Part shown: piece after piece, positions 6,290 through 13,693 of the stretch
Layout of the letters: each line of letters starts with the position of its first letter
Position numbering within the stretch: the first letter of the stretch is position 1
Assembly (NCBI GenBank): GCA_002378845.1
Contig: DFRY01000056.1
Span: 24,451-45,425, forward strand
Length of the DNA stretch: 20,975 nucleotides
Origin: Ruminococcaceae bacterium UBA3451
Lineage (GTDB): Bacteria > Bacillota > Clostridia > Oscillospirales > Acutalibacteraceae
Direction of reading: 5' to 3'
Position numbers and translations under genes: made by a program
Notes under the pieces: model-generated
What the model was told of the DNA's origin: nothing
Database searches by the model: none
The model's input: only the letters and a program-made list of their open reading frames with translations

Positions 6290-6636
6290 GGTACGACCAG
6301 ACCTGTAAGCCGAGTTCTGTCGTGAACAGCCATCTATCTTGGCCGGATGTTACCATCGCGGCTCAATGCCACCTTCTCGGAACGCGTCGGGCAGACGCTA
6401 TGTGTTCCTCTGCGGTGTTGCTCCGAATAGGGTTTGCAGAGCCGTGCGGTCTCCCGCACGCTGGTGAGCTCTTACCTCGCCTTTCCACCCTTACCGTTTC
6501 CGGCGGTATATCTCTGTTGCACTTTCCCTGGGGTCGCCCCCGGCGGCCGTTAGCCGTTATTCTGCCCTGTGGAGCTCGGACTTTCCTCGGGCACGTCCTT
6601 TCGGACTGTGTCCGCAGCTGCTCAGTCTGCTCGCAT
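6290..6636 (-). ncRNA. rnpB: RNase P RNA (bacterial class A type)
   Basis: The catalytic RNA of RNase P, which matures tRNA 5' ends. Read on the minus strand it holds the universally conserved blocks: GAGGAAAGTCCGAGCTCC near the 5' end (6588-6571), the GAGGTAAGAGCTC block of the P11-P12 region (6478-6466), and ACAGAACTCGGCTTACAGG near the 3' end (6320-6302). The P1 helix can be formed between 6633-6625 (CGAGCAGAC) and 6302-6294 (GTCTGGTCG), with one mismatch, which sets the ends. A length of about 347 nt is normal. A perfect promoter places the start near 6635, and a terminator follows. The ends are estimates to within a few bases. Confidence 0.97.
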
Positions 6637-6641
6637 GTTTC

Positions 6642-6670
6642 ATTTTAGCGGAATTCCGCACTTCTGTCAA
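6642..6670 (-). promoter_or_regulatory. Promoter of the RNase P RNA gene
   Basis: On the minus strand, TTGACA (6670-6665), 17-bp spacer, TAAAAT (6647-6642). The predicted start, about 7 nt on, coincides with the 5' end deduced from P1 pairing. It begins about 30 bp after the nicotinate phosphoribosyltransferase stop. Confidence 0.88.
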
Positions 6671-6701
6671 CCCAAACCTGAATTTACCGGTTTTGACAAA
6701 A

Positions 6702-8159
6702 TTAATAGGAATGTTCGGAAAGCAGGCGGTTCTTTTCATTCCACAGCTTTTGCGAAAGATCCACATAATACTGATGCGGGTTTTCAAAACGTTTGACTTC
6801 GTCCCAAAGCGTGTCCACCTGCTGCTGACAATAATTTTTAATTTCTTCCAAGTCGCGCGGTGTAGTCAGGCTTTTTCCGTTTTCAAACAATTTTTTCCGT
6901 AATGCAACCGCGCGGAAATTGGTAATGGTTTTCCGTTTCCAAATGTGCTCCGGGTCAAAAATTTCATACGGTTTTGTATCATCAATAACTTCGTTGTGCA
7001 GAGTAATTACATCGGCAATGGCTTTCCCGCTTTCGCGGTCAAACAGACGCCAAAGTTTTTTAAAGCACGGCGTGGTAATTTTTGCCACGTTTTCACTGAT
7101 TTTGATTTTGGGAGTGATTGTTCCGTTGCTGTCTTCGACCGCACTTAGCTTATAAACCCCGCCGAAAACCGGTTCGCTGAAAGATGTAATCAGCCGTTCG
7201 CCAACGCCGAAGGTATCCACACAGGCACCTTGCATCAGCATATCGCGTATAATATATTCATCCAATGAATTTGATGCACAAATTTTACAATCTTCAAATC
7301 CTGCATCATCAAGCATTTTTCTCGCTTTTCGGGAAAGATAAGTGATGTCGCCGCTGTCAATGCGAATTCCCGCGGGGCGGAAGCCGAGGGGAAGCAGTTC
7401 TTCCTGAAAGATTTTAATTGCATTCGGTACGCCGGATTTGAGCACATTGTACGTGTCGACAAGGAGTGTGCAGCTGTTGGGGTACTCTTTGGCATAAGCA
7501 CGGAAGGCTTCCAGTTCGCTGCTGAACAGCTGAACCCAGCTGTGTGCCATAGTACCGAGCGCAGGTACGCCGAAATCACGGTCGCAAATGGTGCATGCTG
7601 TACCGCAGCAGCCGCCGATGTAGGCCGCTCTTGCCCCAAGGACAGCTCCGTCAGGTCCCTGCGCGCGGCGGGAGCCGAATTCCATGACCGCCCTGCCCTG
7701 TGCAGCGCGGACAATCCGGTTCGCTTTTGTAGCAATCAGGCTTTGATGGTTAATGCACAGTAGAACCATGGTTTCAATCAGTTGCGCCTGAATGACCGGG
7801 CCGCGCACCGTTACAATCGGTTCGCCGGGGAAAATAGGGGTTCCTTCCTGTACCGCCCAAACATCGCAGGTAAACTGAAAGTCTTTCAGATAATTGATGA
7901 AATTGTCATTGAATAAATGGCAGTCCCTCAAATACTGAATATCCTGTTCTGTAAAATTCAGGTTTTCAATATAGTCGACTACCTGCTGTACTCCCGCCAT
8001 AATCGCATAACCGCCGTCGTCCGGCACATGGCGAAAGAACATGTCAAAGTAGACGATTGTATCCCGATAGCCGCTGGTGAAATAGCCGTTGGCCATGGTG
8101 ATTTCGTAAAAGTCAGTTAACATGGTCAAATTTGTTTTTACACTGTTTTGTTCTGTCAT
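6702..8159 (-). CDS. pncB: Nicotinate phosphoribosyltransferase
   Basis: 485-residue cytoplasmic enzyme of the NAD salvage (Preiss-Handler) pathway, joining nicotinate and PRPP to give nicotinate mononucleotide, with ATP hydrolysis. The N terminus MLTDFYEITMANGYF is the family signature. Further on are MEFGSRRAQGPDGA, a GTMAHSWVQLF block holding the likely phosphorylated His, and the phosphate-binding GIRIDSGDI, then ASNSLDEYII and VDTFGVGERL. Length and order match the usual Gram-positive PncB. The ATG at 8159 has only a weak GGAG about 11 nt upstream. The gene stands alone, with a long leader that has its own promoter and tandem hairpins. The RNase P RNA gene follows on the same strand from a separate promoter. 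Confidence 0.96.
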   Translation of the reverse strand: MTEQNSVKTNLTMLTDFYEITMANGYFTSGYRDTIVYFDMFFRHVPDDGGYAIMAGVQQVVDYIENLNFTEQDIQYLRDCHLFNDNFINYLKDFQFTCDVWAVQEGTPIFPGEPIVTVRGPVIQAQLIETMVLLCINHQSLIATKANRIVRAAQGRAVMEFGSRRAQGPDGAVLGARAAYIGGCCGTACTICDRDFGVPALGTMAHSWVQLFSSELEAFRAYAKEYPNSCTLLVDTYNVLKSGVPNAIKIFQEELLPLGFRPAGIRIDSGDITYLSRKARKMLDDAGFEDCKICASNSLDEYIIRDMLMQGACVDTFGVGERLITSFSEPVFGGVYKLSAVEDSNGTITPKIKISENVAKITTPCFKKLWRLFDRESGKAIADVITLHNEVIDDTKPYEIFDPEHIWKRKTITNFRAVALRKKLFENGKSLTTPRDLEEIKNYCQQQVDTLWDEVKRFENPHQYYVDLSQKLWNEKNRLLSEHSY

Positions 8160-8273
8160 GATTTGTCAGCTCCACTAATCTTTAAAATTTACTGTAACTT
8201 CCACTCTGCTAATCGTCATATTATAGAACGGTATCTGTGAGTCCAATGGTTTCGCAACCGCAGAATATTCCTA

Positions 8274-8303
8274 AGCTCTACTGAGAGCTGCTCTGCCGAG
8301 AGC
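8274..8303. repeat. Tandem hairpins in the pncB leader
   Basis: Two adjacent stem-loops sharing nearly the same sequence: AGCTCT-ACTG-AGAGCT (8274-8289) and GCTCT-GCCG-AGAGC (8290-8303). They lie about 60-90 nt into the untranslated leader of the nicotinate phosphoribosyltransferase mRNA. They could be RNA structure or paired operators. No known NAD riboswitch class is recognised. Confidence 0.5.
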
Positions 8304-8366
8304 TGAATTTCAGTTAATTTTCCGTATTTTGTGCCTCCGTTTTCATTATGAAACTGTTATGGGAAT

Positions 8367-8395
8367 ATTATAGCAAAATTATGGGAAAATAACAA
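8367..8395 (-). promoter_or_regulatory. Promoter of pncB
   Basis: On the minus strand, TTGTTA (8395-8390), 17-bp spacer, TATAAT (8372-8367). The start near 8360 gives a leader of about 200 nt. A 13-bp palindrome TTTCATTATGAAA (8341-8353) lies just inside the transcript. The remainder of the 8160-8632 gap is AT-rich, and I see no further gene in it. Confidence 0.65.
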
Positions 8396-8475
8396 ATAAT
8401 AAATATGTTTATTAGTAAAAATATAAATGATTTAAAAGTTATTGCTTAATAACATGAAAAGTTTTCACGCTTTTA

Positions 8476-8504
8476 TTGTATTTTTCACAAAAAGATATTA
8501 TACT
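8476..8504 (+). promoter_or_regulatory. Promoter of the XRE regulator
   Basis: TTGTAT (8476-8481), 17-bp spacer, TATACT (8499-8504). It leaves an AT-rich leader of about 120 nt before the GTG start at 8633. Confidence 0.5.
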
Positions 8505-8632
8505 ATATTATGTTAAGACAATGAATTCCGAAAAATTTTCATAATTATGTTAATTAACGGAAGGCTTTGTTGGAAAAAATAAATTGAGCAGGAAATATGT
8601 GAACCAAATATGTCGCGGGGGAGATGAATTAG

Positions 8633-8881
8633 GTGAGATTACGCAAGCAGGCACTAGGGAATCGTAATTTGGTTGGTGCACGAGTTGAAATGGCGCGCAA
8701 AAACCAAGGTATGAAACAGAAGGAACTTCTGGCCCAGCTTCAGGTCAATGGGGTTGACATGAATGCATCCGGTTTATCAAAGTTGGAAGGACAGATTCGT
8801 TATGTTACGGATTTTGAACTTTCGGCTTTGGCTAATATCCTCAACGTTTCTGTTGATTGGCTTCTCGGCAGAGAAAAATAA
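8633..8881 (+). CDS. XRE-family helix-turn-helix regulator
   Basis: 82-residue single-domain DNA-binding protein of the Cro/C1 type. The helix-turn-helix is visible as VEMARKNQGMKQKELLAQL, followed by MNASGLSKLEGQIRYVTDFE and the usual end helix ALANILNVSVDWLLGREK. There is no sensor or oligomerisation domain. The start is a GTG with GGGGGAG (8617-8623) 9 nt upstream. It has its own promoter and a perfect terminator, so it is monocistronic. Its target cannot be read from the sequence; divergence from pncB makes an effect on the shared intergenic region possible, but that is speculation. Confidence 0.9.
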   Translation: MRLRKQALGNRNLVGARVEMARKNQGMKQKELLAQLQVNGVDMNASGLSKLEGQIRYVTDFELSALANILNVSVDWLLGREK

Positions 8882-8894
8882 ATTTGAGTTCCGC

Positions 8895-8929
8895 AGAACG
8901 CTTCGCATTTATGCGAAGCGTTCTTTTTT
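8895..8929 (+). terminator. Terminator of the XRE regulator gene
   Basis: AGAACGCTTCGCAT-TT-ATGCGAAGCGTTCT, 14 complementary bases per arm (the innermost form the loop), followed directly by a T-run at 8923-8929. Confidence 0.9.
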
Positions 8930-9011
8930 CTTCCCTTTTTGGTTTACCTGGGTTATAATAAGCATACATAATCATACTATCATAAATCAGGAAACACAAG
9001 GGGGCGTTAAT

Positions 9012-10118
9012 TTGTTTGACAGACAACAGATTATCCGATTAAAGCCGCTTGGCATTTTTATTGCGGCTTATACCGTGTTATTTTATCTGTTCTCTATTTC
9101 TTTAAAATACACTTTTCCTTTTCTGGCGGGATTTTTACTGGCAATGCTGGTGCAGCCGCTGATTCGCACGCTGAAAAAGCACCTGAATTTTAGGCCCGGC
9201 CTTGCTTCGGCACTTTCTACCCTGATTGTGTTTGCAGTACTGTTCGGTTTGCTGTTTCTGCTGGGTTACTGGCTTATATACGAAATCAGCAATCTGATTA
9301 ATTACATATCCAACGCCGACCTTGGCAAGCTGACCGCGCCGGTGAATTCTATTTTGTATCAGCTGGGCGATTACCTGAGTAAAATCGATGCGAACTTTAT
9401 TCAGCAGAATAAAGATCAAATATTGAGCATTGCGCAGTCCGGGGCGGGCCTTGCAACAACTGTGTTAAGCAGTGCTCTGCGTTTCTTAACCTCTTTACCC
9501 GCAATTTTTACAATGCTGATTGTAATGATTTTTTCTACTTATTTCTTTTCAAAGGATATGGGAACGATAAAAGGGTACGCGGCCGGTCTGTTTTCTCGGG
9601 ATGCCGCGGCCAATTTACGGTCTGCTTCCCGGCACGGCGCGAATATGAGCGGAAAATACGTCGCATCGTATTTGTTCATCTATTTTATTACGTTTTTGGA
9701 AACGCTGATTGTGTTTACTGCGCTGGGAGTGCCGTATCCTCTTGTGCTAAGCCTTGTGACGGGTTTTGCCGACATTCTTCCGGTACTTGGCCCCGGCACA
9801 ATTTATATTCCGCTTGCGATTATCTACCTTTTTGCCGGCGACTTTTTCCGGACGATTGTGCTGTTGGTGTGTTGGCTGCTGATTACGGCGCTTCGCCAGA
9901 TTATTGAACCGAAAATCATATCTTCCTCCATTAACATTCATCCGTTAACCATGCTGGCGGCAATTTATTTTGCGCTGATTGCCAATAATTTTTGGATTTT
10001 AATTTATTTCTCCCTGCTGATTCTCTTGTATCAAATTCTAACGCAGGTCGGCCTGCTGCCGCGTTTGTTTGAAAAGGCCACGGCGGAAGTTCCGCAGGAA
10101 CCGAACTCGCAGAAATAG
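9012..10118 (+). CDS. AI-2E family membrane protein, YtvI-like
   Basis: 368-residue multi-pass membrane protein of the AI-2E/PerM transporter family. Hydrophobic segments lie near the N terminus (PLGIFIAAYTVLFYLFSIS, then a second and third). A soluble amphipathic middle region follows, then a helix-rich C-terminal half with the family signature ADILPVLGPGTIYIPLAI and RQIIEPKIISSSINIHPL. The RQ-EPK pattern recalls the sporulation membrane protein YtvI, but small-molecule or ion transport is also possible in this family. I use the TTG at 9012, preceded by AAGGGGGC at about 6 nt. The frame stays open far upstream through the XRE gene and its terminator, but without a credible start. A C-terminal charged tail ends at the stop. 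Confidence 0.88.
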   Translation: MFDRQQIIRLKPLGIFIAAYTVLFYLFSISLKYTFPFLAGFLLAMLVQPLIRTLKKHLNFRPGLASALSTLIVFAVLFGLLFLLGYWLIYEISNLINYISNADLGKLTAPVNSILYQLGDYLSKIDANFIQQNKDQILSIAQSGAGLATTVLSSALRFLTSLPAIFTMLIVMIFSTYFFSKDMGTIKGYAAGLFSRDAAANLRSASRHGANMSGKYVASYLFIYFITFLETLIVFTALGVPYPLVLSLVTGFADILPVLGPGTIYIPLAIIYLFAGDFFRTIVLLVCWLLITALRQIIEPKIISSSINIHPLTMLAAIYFALIANNFWILIYFSLLILLYQILTQVGLLPRLFEKATAEVPQEPNSQK

Positions 10119-10125
10119 TATTTTG

Positions 10126-10172
10126 CTGCTCCGTCCGCAGGCGTTAAGCCCGCGGTTCGGGGCAGTTTTTTT
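10126..10172 (+). terminator. Terminator of the AI-2E family gene
   Basis: A long imperfect stem (CTGCTCCG...CGGGGCAG outer, CCGC/GCGG and GGC/GCC inner, loop around TTAA) followed by seven T (10166-10172). Confidence 0.8.
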
Positions 10173-10255
10173 GGTATCAGTTCGGAAGGATTTAAAATAC
10201 TCAAATAAGTAAGATCTATAAAAGAAAAATAAATTTTACATTTTTGTAATTATAA

Positions 10256-10284
10256 TTGACAATTCTCATTTTAAATGTTATGTT
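10256..10284 (+). promoter_or_regulatory. Promoter of the GntR-ABC operon
   Basis: TTGACA (10256-10261), 17-bp spacer, TATGTT (10279-10284). A palindromic operator begins 5 bp downstream of the -10. Confidence 0.7.
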
Positions 10285-10288
10285 TTAT

Positions 10289-10311
10289 CTGTACTAATCA
10301 AATTAATACAG
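10289..10311. promoter_or_regulatory. Palindromic operator, probable GntR (YtrA-type) autoregulation site
   Basis: CTGTACTAAT-CAA-ATTAATACAG, arms matching at 9 of 10 positions. It covers the predicted transcription start and abuts the AAGGA ribosome binding site (10313-10317) of the GntR gene. YtrA-subfamily regulators are known to bind such AT-rich palindromes upstream of their own ABC operons. Assigning this site to this repressor is inference from position. Confidence 0.65.
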
Positions 10312-10332
10312 TAAGGACAGTGATGCGAATTG

Positions 10333-10704
10333 ATGTTCACGCTGGATTACAAGAGCAGGCTGCCGATTTACGAGCAGCTTTACAAATCCATCACCCGAAT
10401 GGCCGCGCTTGGCGCGTTGGACGAAGGGGAACCCTTGCCCAGCGTTCGGGCGCTGGCGCAGGAGCTCGGCGTAAACCCCAATACCGTTCAGAAAGCGTAC
10501 CAAATGCTGGAACATGACGGAATTATCTCATCTGTTCCCGGGAAAGGCTCCTTCATTTCACAAGGGGGCTCTGCGCTTTCACAGCAAAGAGAAATTGCTT
10601 TGGAAAAGTTGGAGGAAGCGGCAAAAGCGGCGGCAGACTGCGGAATCCCGAAAGATGAAGCAATGGAGCATGTCAATAATCAATACAGCGGGAGGGACGA
10701 ATAA
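10333..10704 (+). CDS. GntR family repressor, YtrA subfamily
   Basis: 123-residue transcription regulator. It has a winged helix at the N terminus (PIYEQLYKSITRMAALGAL, EPLPSVRALAQELGVNPNTVQKAYQMLEHDGII, then a SVPGKGSFIS wing) and only a short helical tail (ALEKLEEAAKAAADCGIP), as in the YtrA subfamily, which lacks a large effector domain. Genes of this type repress neighbouring ABC transporter operons, often for cell-envelope stress. The ATG at 10333 is 15 nt from AAGGA (10313-10317). An in-frame TTG lies at 10330, and an out-of-frame ATG at 10323 is better spaced, so initiation is unusual. The ABC ATPase gene starts 3 bp after its stop. Confidence 0.92.
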   Translation: MFTLDYKSRLPIYEQLYKSITRMAALGALDEGEPLPSVRALAQELGVNPNTVQKAYQMLEHDGIISSVPGKGSFISQGGSALSQQREIALEKLEEAAKAAADCGIPKDEAMEHVNNQYSGRDE

Positions 10705-10707
10705 CCC

Positions 10708-11607
10708 ATGATAGAGGCAAGACAACTGACGAAAAAGTTTGACACCAAAACAGCGTTGGACGGAATCTCCTTTTCCATCGGTGCCGGTTCGCTGTTCGGG
10801 CTGGTTGGCTCAAACGGAGCGGGAAAATCCACCTTTCTGCGCACGCTGGCCGGTGTTTATGCGCCGGACGGCGGGGAAGTACTGGTAGACGGTTTGGCTC
10901 CGTTTGAAAATTCCGCGGTAAAGTCAAAGCTCTTTTTTATTTCGGACTATCCGTATTTTATTCCGCAGGCAACTTTAACGGATATGGCAGATTTTTATGC
11001 GCGCGTTTACCCCAACTGGAGCAAAAAACGCTTTGAAGAATTATGCAAGCTGTTTCCTATCGGCTCAAAGGATCGAATTGTAAACATGTCGAAAGGGATG
11101 CAGCGCCAGGCGGCATTAATTTGCGCACTGGCCTCCCAGCCAAGCTACCTGTTGTTGGATGAAATTTTTGACGGACTGGACCCTGTTATGCGCCAACTGC
11201 TGAAGCGGATTGTTTCCAGTGAGGTTGCAGAACGCGGCATGACCGTTATCATTGCGTCGCACAACCTGCGTGAACTGGAAGATTTTTGCGACCACATCGG
11301 CCTGTTCCATAAAGGCGGCGTAATTTTTGAGAGGGATCTGGATGAACTTAAGCTCGGTATCAATAAGGTGCAGGCAGTCTTTAAGCCCATGCCCGATATG
11401 AGTGCGTTTGCCCCGCTCGACATTGTTAAAACGGAAATGCGCGGCTCGCTGGTGAATTTGGTGGTGCGCGGGCGTAAAGAAGAGATTCTGGCGAGAATCA
11501 ATTCAATGAACCCGATTTTTTCCGAAGTCCTTCCGTTGACTTTGGAAGAAGTCTTTATCAGTGAAATGGAGGTGGCCGGTTATGACCTTGACAACATACT
11601 CAAATAG
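10708..11607 (+). CDS. ABC transporter ATP-binding protein
   Basis: 299-residue nucleotide-binding subunit. Walker A is GSNGAGKST (around residue 35), the Walker B/catalytic Glu stretch is YLLLDEIFDGLDP, and the switch His is in IIASHNLRELE. The ABC signature is degenerate, NMSKGMQRQ in place of LSGGQ, as is common in the YtrB-like ATPases of GntR-linked operons. A C-terminal extension of about 80 residues (from FKPMPDMSAF) follows the core domain. A GGAGGGA ribosome binding site lies 10 nt before the ATG. The 3' end overlaps the permease start by 26 bp, implying translational coupling. It should energise the permease; the substrate is unknown, and cell-wall lipid-linked intermediates or peptide antibiotics are plausible from related systems. 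Confidence 0.94.
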   Translation: MIEARQLTKKFDTKTALDGISFSIGAGSLFGLVGSNGAGKSTFLRTLAGVYAPDGGEVLVDGLAPFENSAVKSKLFFISDYPYFIPQATLTDMADFYARVYPNWSKKRFEELCKLFPIGSKDRIVNMSKGMQRQAALICALASQPSYLLLDEIFDGLDPVMRQLLKRIVSSEVAERGMTVIIASHNLRELEDFCDHIGLFHKGGVIFERDLDELKLGINKVQAVFKPMPDMSAFAPLDIVKTEMRGSLVNLVVRGRKEEILARINSMNPIFSEVLPLTLEEVFISEMEVAGYDLDNILK

Positions 11608-13477
11608 AGCGCAAAAGGAATTTGTTGAAACGTACCTTTGGTCGCTGAAAAAGAATCGCGGCATAATGGCGCTGCTGGCATTGCTGATGTTTTTGGCACT
11701 TCCGCTTATTTTAATGGTCTTATTGGCCAACACGCCGGATGCATCCGAGTATAATTCGCTGAATATACAGTCTATTCCCTTTGCGAACTATGTTTACGCG
11801 TTGTCCTGTTTTGCGGTGACACCACTAGTTCTTGTTTTTGTTCTGATCATTTCCGTATTACTCTTTAATTACCTGCATCAAAAGCGCAGTGTCGACCTGT
11901 TCCATTCGCTCCCCGTCGGGCGTACACCCATGCTACTGGGGCGCTGGTGTGCGGGGTTGACCGTCATTTTCGCGCCGACGCTGCTGAACTATCTTATCGC
12001 TTTTTTTGTCGGCATTTCATACGGAATCGATGTGGGTACCATTCTTTCTGCAGTGGGGGGTTGCCTATTATGGCTGCTGCTGATGAGCGCGGCAACGCTG
12101 ACCTTTTCCGCTTTTATGGCAATCTGTACCGGGACAACGTTCGACATGGTAATTTCAATCGTTGCCATTAACATTGCTTATCCACTTCTTATATTGGTTA
12201 CCTGTGCCTTTGCGGGCTTTTTGCTGCCGGGGCTGAATATTAACCTGGAACCGGACTCCACACTTCTGACCGCATTTGCACCGTATGCGGCGGCTTTCCT
12301 GCCGTACTTTACGAATCTTAGTGGGAGAACGGATTCTCTTGGCTGGTTAGCCGGGATTGGTACCGGATTCTTTATTTGGTGGATTATTTTAACGGTTCTT
12401 ATGCTGGCAGCCGCTGTAATCCTTTATAAAAAGCGGAAAAGCGAGTGTGCGGAAAGTGGCTTCGCTTTTCCGATTCCCAAAATCCTCATCCGGTTTATCG
12501 TCACTGCGGTGTCCGGACTTGGTATGGGTCTTCTGTTCCAAATGTCGACGACCAGTCCGTTCAGTTTCTTTATCGGTGTAATTGCCGGTTCTTTGGCGTC
12601 GCACATTGTGGTGGAAGCGGTTTATTCCCGTGGCTTTAAGCAAATGAGGCGAAGCTTTTCTTATTACGGAATTTTTGTGGCTTTGTTTGTCGTGTTTTAT
12701 GGGGTGCTGGCAACCGGGTTCTTTGGGTTCGATACCCGGCTGCCGAAGGCGGATGAAGTGGAGAGCGTTTCCGTCACTTTGCCTTACCAATATGTTAATA
12801 ACAGTGATTACAATATTTATCAGGGGAACTATTCCGGAAAAATCGGAAGCATTTCCCCAACGCTGAAAGAAAAAGAAAATATTAACAAAGTATTGGAATT
12901 GCACCAAGTGCTGATCGACGACAACCGCAGCAGTGCGTATCCGTACCGTATGCAGAAATCGTCCGATTCCGGTTTCACCATTGTTTATCACCTGAAAAAT
13001 GGCGGTGTGATTCGGCGCGTCTATTCCGATTCCTATACCCGCGACAACAACGGCGAAGAGAAAAGCAGCTTTGACGCGCTGGCAACCCAGGTTTTAAAAA
13101 TGGACGAATACATGAAAACAAGCAGTATATTGTTTTACCTTGAACCAAACCAGATCAAGAGCATTGATGTAAATGTTGGAAAGGAAAAAAATATTACCAT
13201 CGCACCCGATGAATCGATAAAAGCAGAATTGCTTGACGCATTGAAGCAGGATTATCTAAACGGACAGGTTAACCGAACACCTTATAAAAACGACTATACG
13301 ATGAACCCTGACATTATCTCGATTGAATGTAAGGAGAAAATCACCCCAACCAAGGCGCTTCAGGAACTGCTTGGCAACTACAACGGTACGGTCACTCTTC
13401 CGCAAAGTGTTTACATGCTTTCCGACGACGCAGTAAAAACCAAAGCCCTTATTAAAAAATACGGATGGGATAAATAG
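11582..13477 (+). CDS. ABC-2 type transporter permease with large C-terminal extracytoplasmic domain
   Basis: 631-residue membrane protein. The first about 385 residues hold many hydrophobic segments (for example 28-50, around 75-100, and a last one near 362-385). They include the RSVDLFHSLPVGRTPMLLG stretch typical of GntR-linked ABC-2 permeases. The last about 245 residues are hydrophilic, with no further membrane segment; they begin at FDTRLPKADEVESVSV and are likely outside the membrane. The ATG at 11582 has GGAGGTGG about 7 nt upstream, inside the ATPase gene. A start at 11561 is in frame but lacks a ribosome binding site. It is the last gene of the operon, before a terminator. The C-terminal domain looks like a sensor or binding module; I cannot name its fold. 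Function: probable envelope-stress efflux or sensing. Confidence 0.88.
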   Translation: MTLTTYSNRAQKEFVETYLWSLKKNRGIMALLALLMFLALPLILMVLLANTPDASEYNSLNIQSIPFANYVYALSCFAVTPLVLVFVLIISVLLFNYLHQKRSVDLFHSLPVGRTPMLLGRWCAGLTVIFAPTLLNYLIAFFVGISYGIDVGTILSAVGGCLLWLLLMSAATLTFSAFMAICTGTTFDMVISIVAINIAYPLLILVTCAFAGFLLPGLNINLEPDSTLLTAFAPYAAAFLPYFTNLSGRTDSLGWLAGIGTGFFIWWIILTVLMLAAAVILYKKRKSECAESGFAFPIPKILIRFIVTAVSGLGMGLLFQMSTTSPFSFFIGVIAGSLASHIVVEAVYSRGFKQMRRSFSYYGIFVALFVVFYGVLATGFFGFDTRLPKADEVESVSVTLPYQYVNNSDYNIYQGNYSGKIGSISPTLKEKENINKVLELHQVLIDDNRSSAYPYRMQKSSDSGFTIVYHLKNGGVIRRVYSDSYTRDNNGEEKSSFDALATQVLKMDEYMKTSSILFYLEPNQIKSIDVNVGKEKNITIAPDESIKAELLDALKQDYLNGQVNRTPYKNDYTMNPDIISIECKEKITPTKALQELLGNYNGTVTLPQSVYMLSDDAVKTKALIKKYGWDK

Positions 13478-13504
13478 TCCCGAATGCAAATACAACGTTA
13501 AAAA

Positions 13505-13555
13505 AGCCGCCTTAACTGACTTATCTGATAAAGTCAAAATAAGGCGGTTCTTTTT
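13505..13555 (+). terminator. Terminator of the GntR-ABC operon
   Basis: Outer stem CCGCCTTA (13507-13514) with TAAGGCGG (13540-13547), inner stem TGACTT/AAGTCA, then TTCTTTTT. Confidence 0.85.
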
Positions 13556-13581
13556 GTATAAATCGATGTATTTAAATTTTC

Positions 13582-13611
13582 TTTACAAAAACGCTTAAAT
13601 TTTTCTAATTT
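13582..13611 (+). promoter_or_regulatory. Possible promoter of the 111-residue orphan gene
   Basis: TTTACA (13582-13587), 18-bp spacer, TAATTT (13606-13611), in an AT-rich stretch between the operon terminator and the leader ORF. The -10 is weak. Confidence 0.35.
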
Positions 13612-13642
13612 TCTTCGAAAGATATAGATGAAAGGGGATTTT

Positions 13643-13678
13643 ATGACCAACAGCTTTTTTGGGCCGAATACGTTTTAG
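13643..13678 (+). CDS. Possible 11-residue leader peptide
   Basis: ATG to TAG encodes MTNSFFGPNTF. AAAGGGGAT (13630-13638) is well placed before the ATG. The stop codon overlaps the AGGAG (13677-13681) that serves the next gene, an arrangement that couples translation of the two. It may be a regulatory upstream ORF, or a chance reading frame that only looks translated. No family is recognised. Confidence 0.4.
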   Translation: MTNSFFGPNTF

Positions 13679-13693
13679 GAGATTTATTTTCTT

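Noticed and set aside
6322..6648. 108-codon open frame on the plus strand
   Set aside because: It lies antisense within the RNase P RNA gene; the conserved RNA blocks explain this sequence fully.
8160..8366. T-box leader or known NAD riboswitch for pncB
   Set aside because: No T-box sequence (GGTGG-ACC-CG type) and no resemblance to the NAD-sensing classes I know; left as an unassigned structured leader.
8763..9011. 83-codon N-terminal extension of the AI-2E family protein
   Set aside because: It would run through the XRE gene and across its perfect terminator. The TTG at 9012 has a proper ribosome binding site and gives the normal family length.
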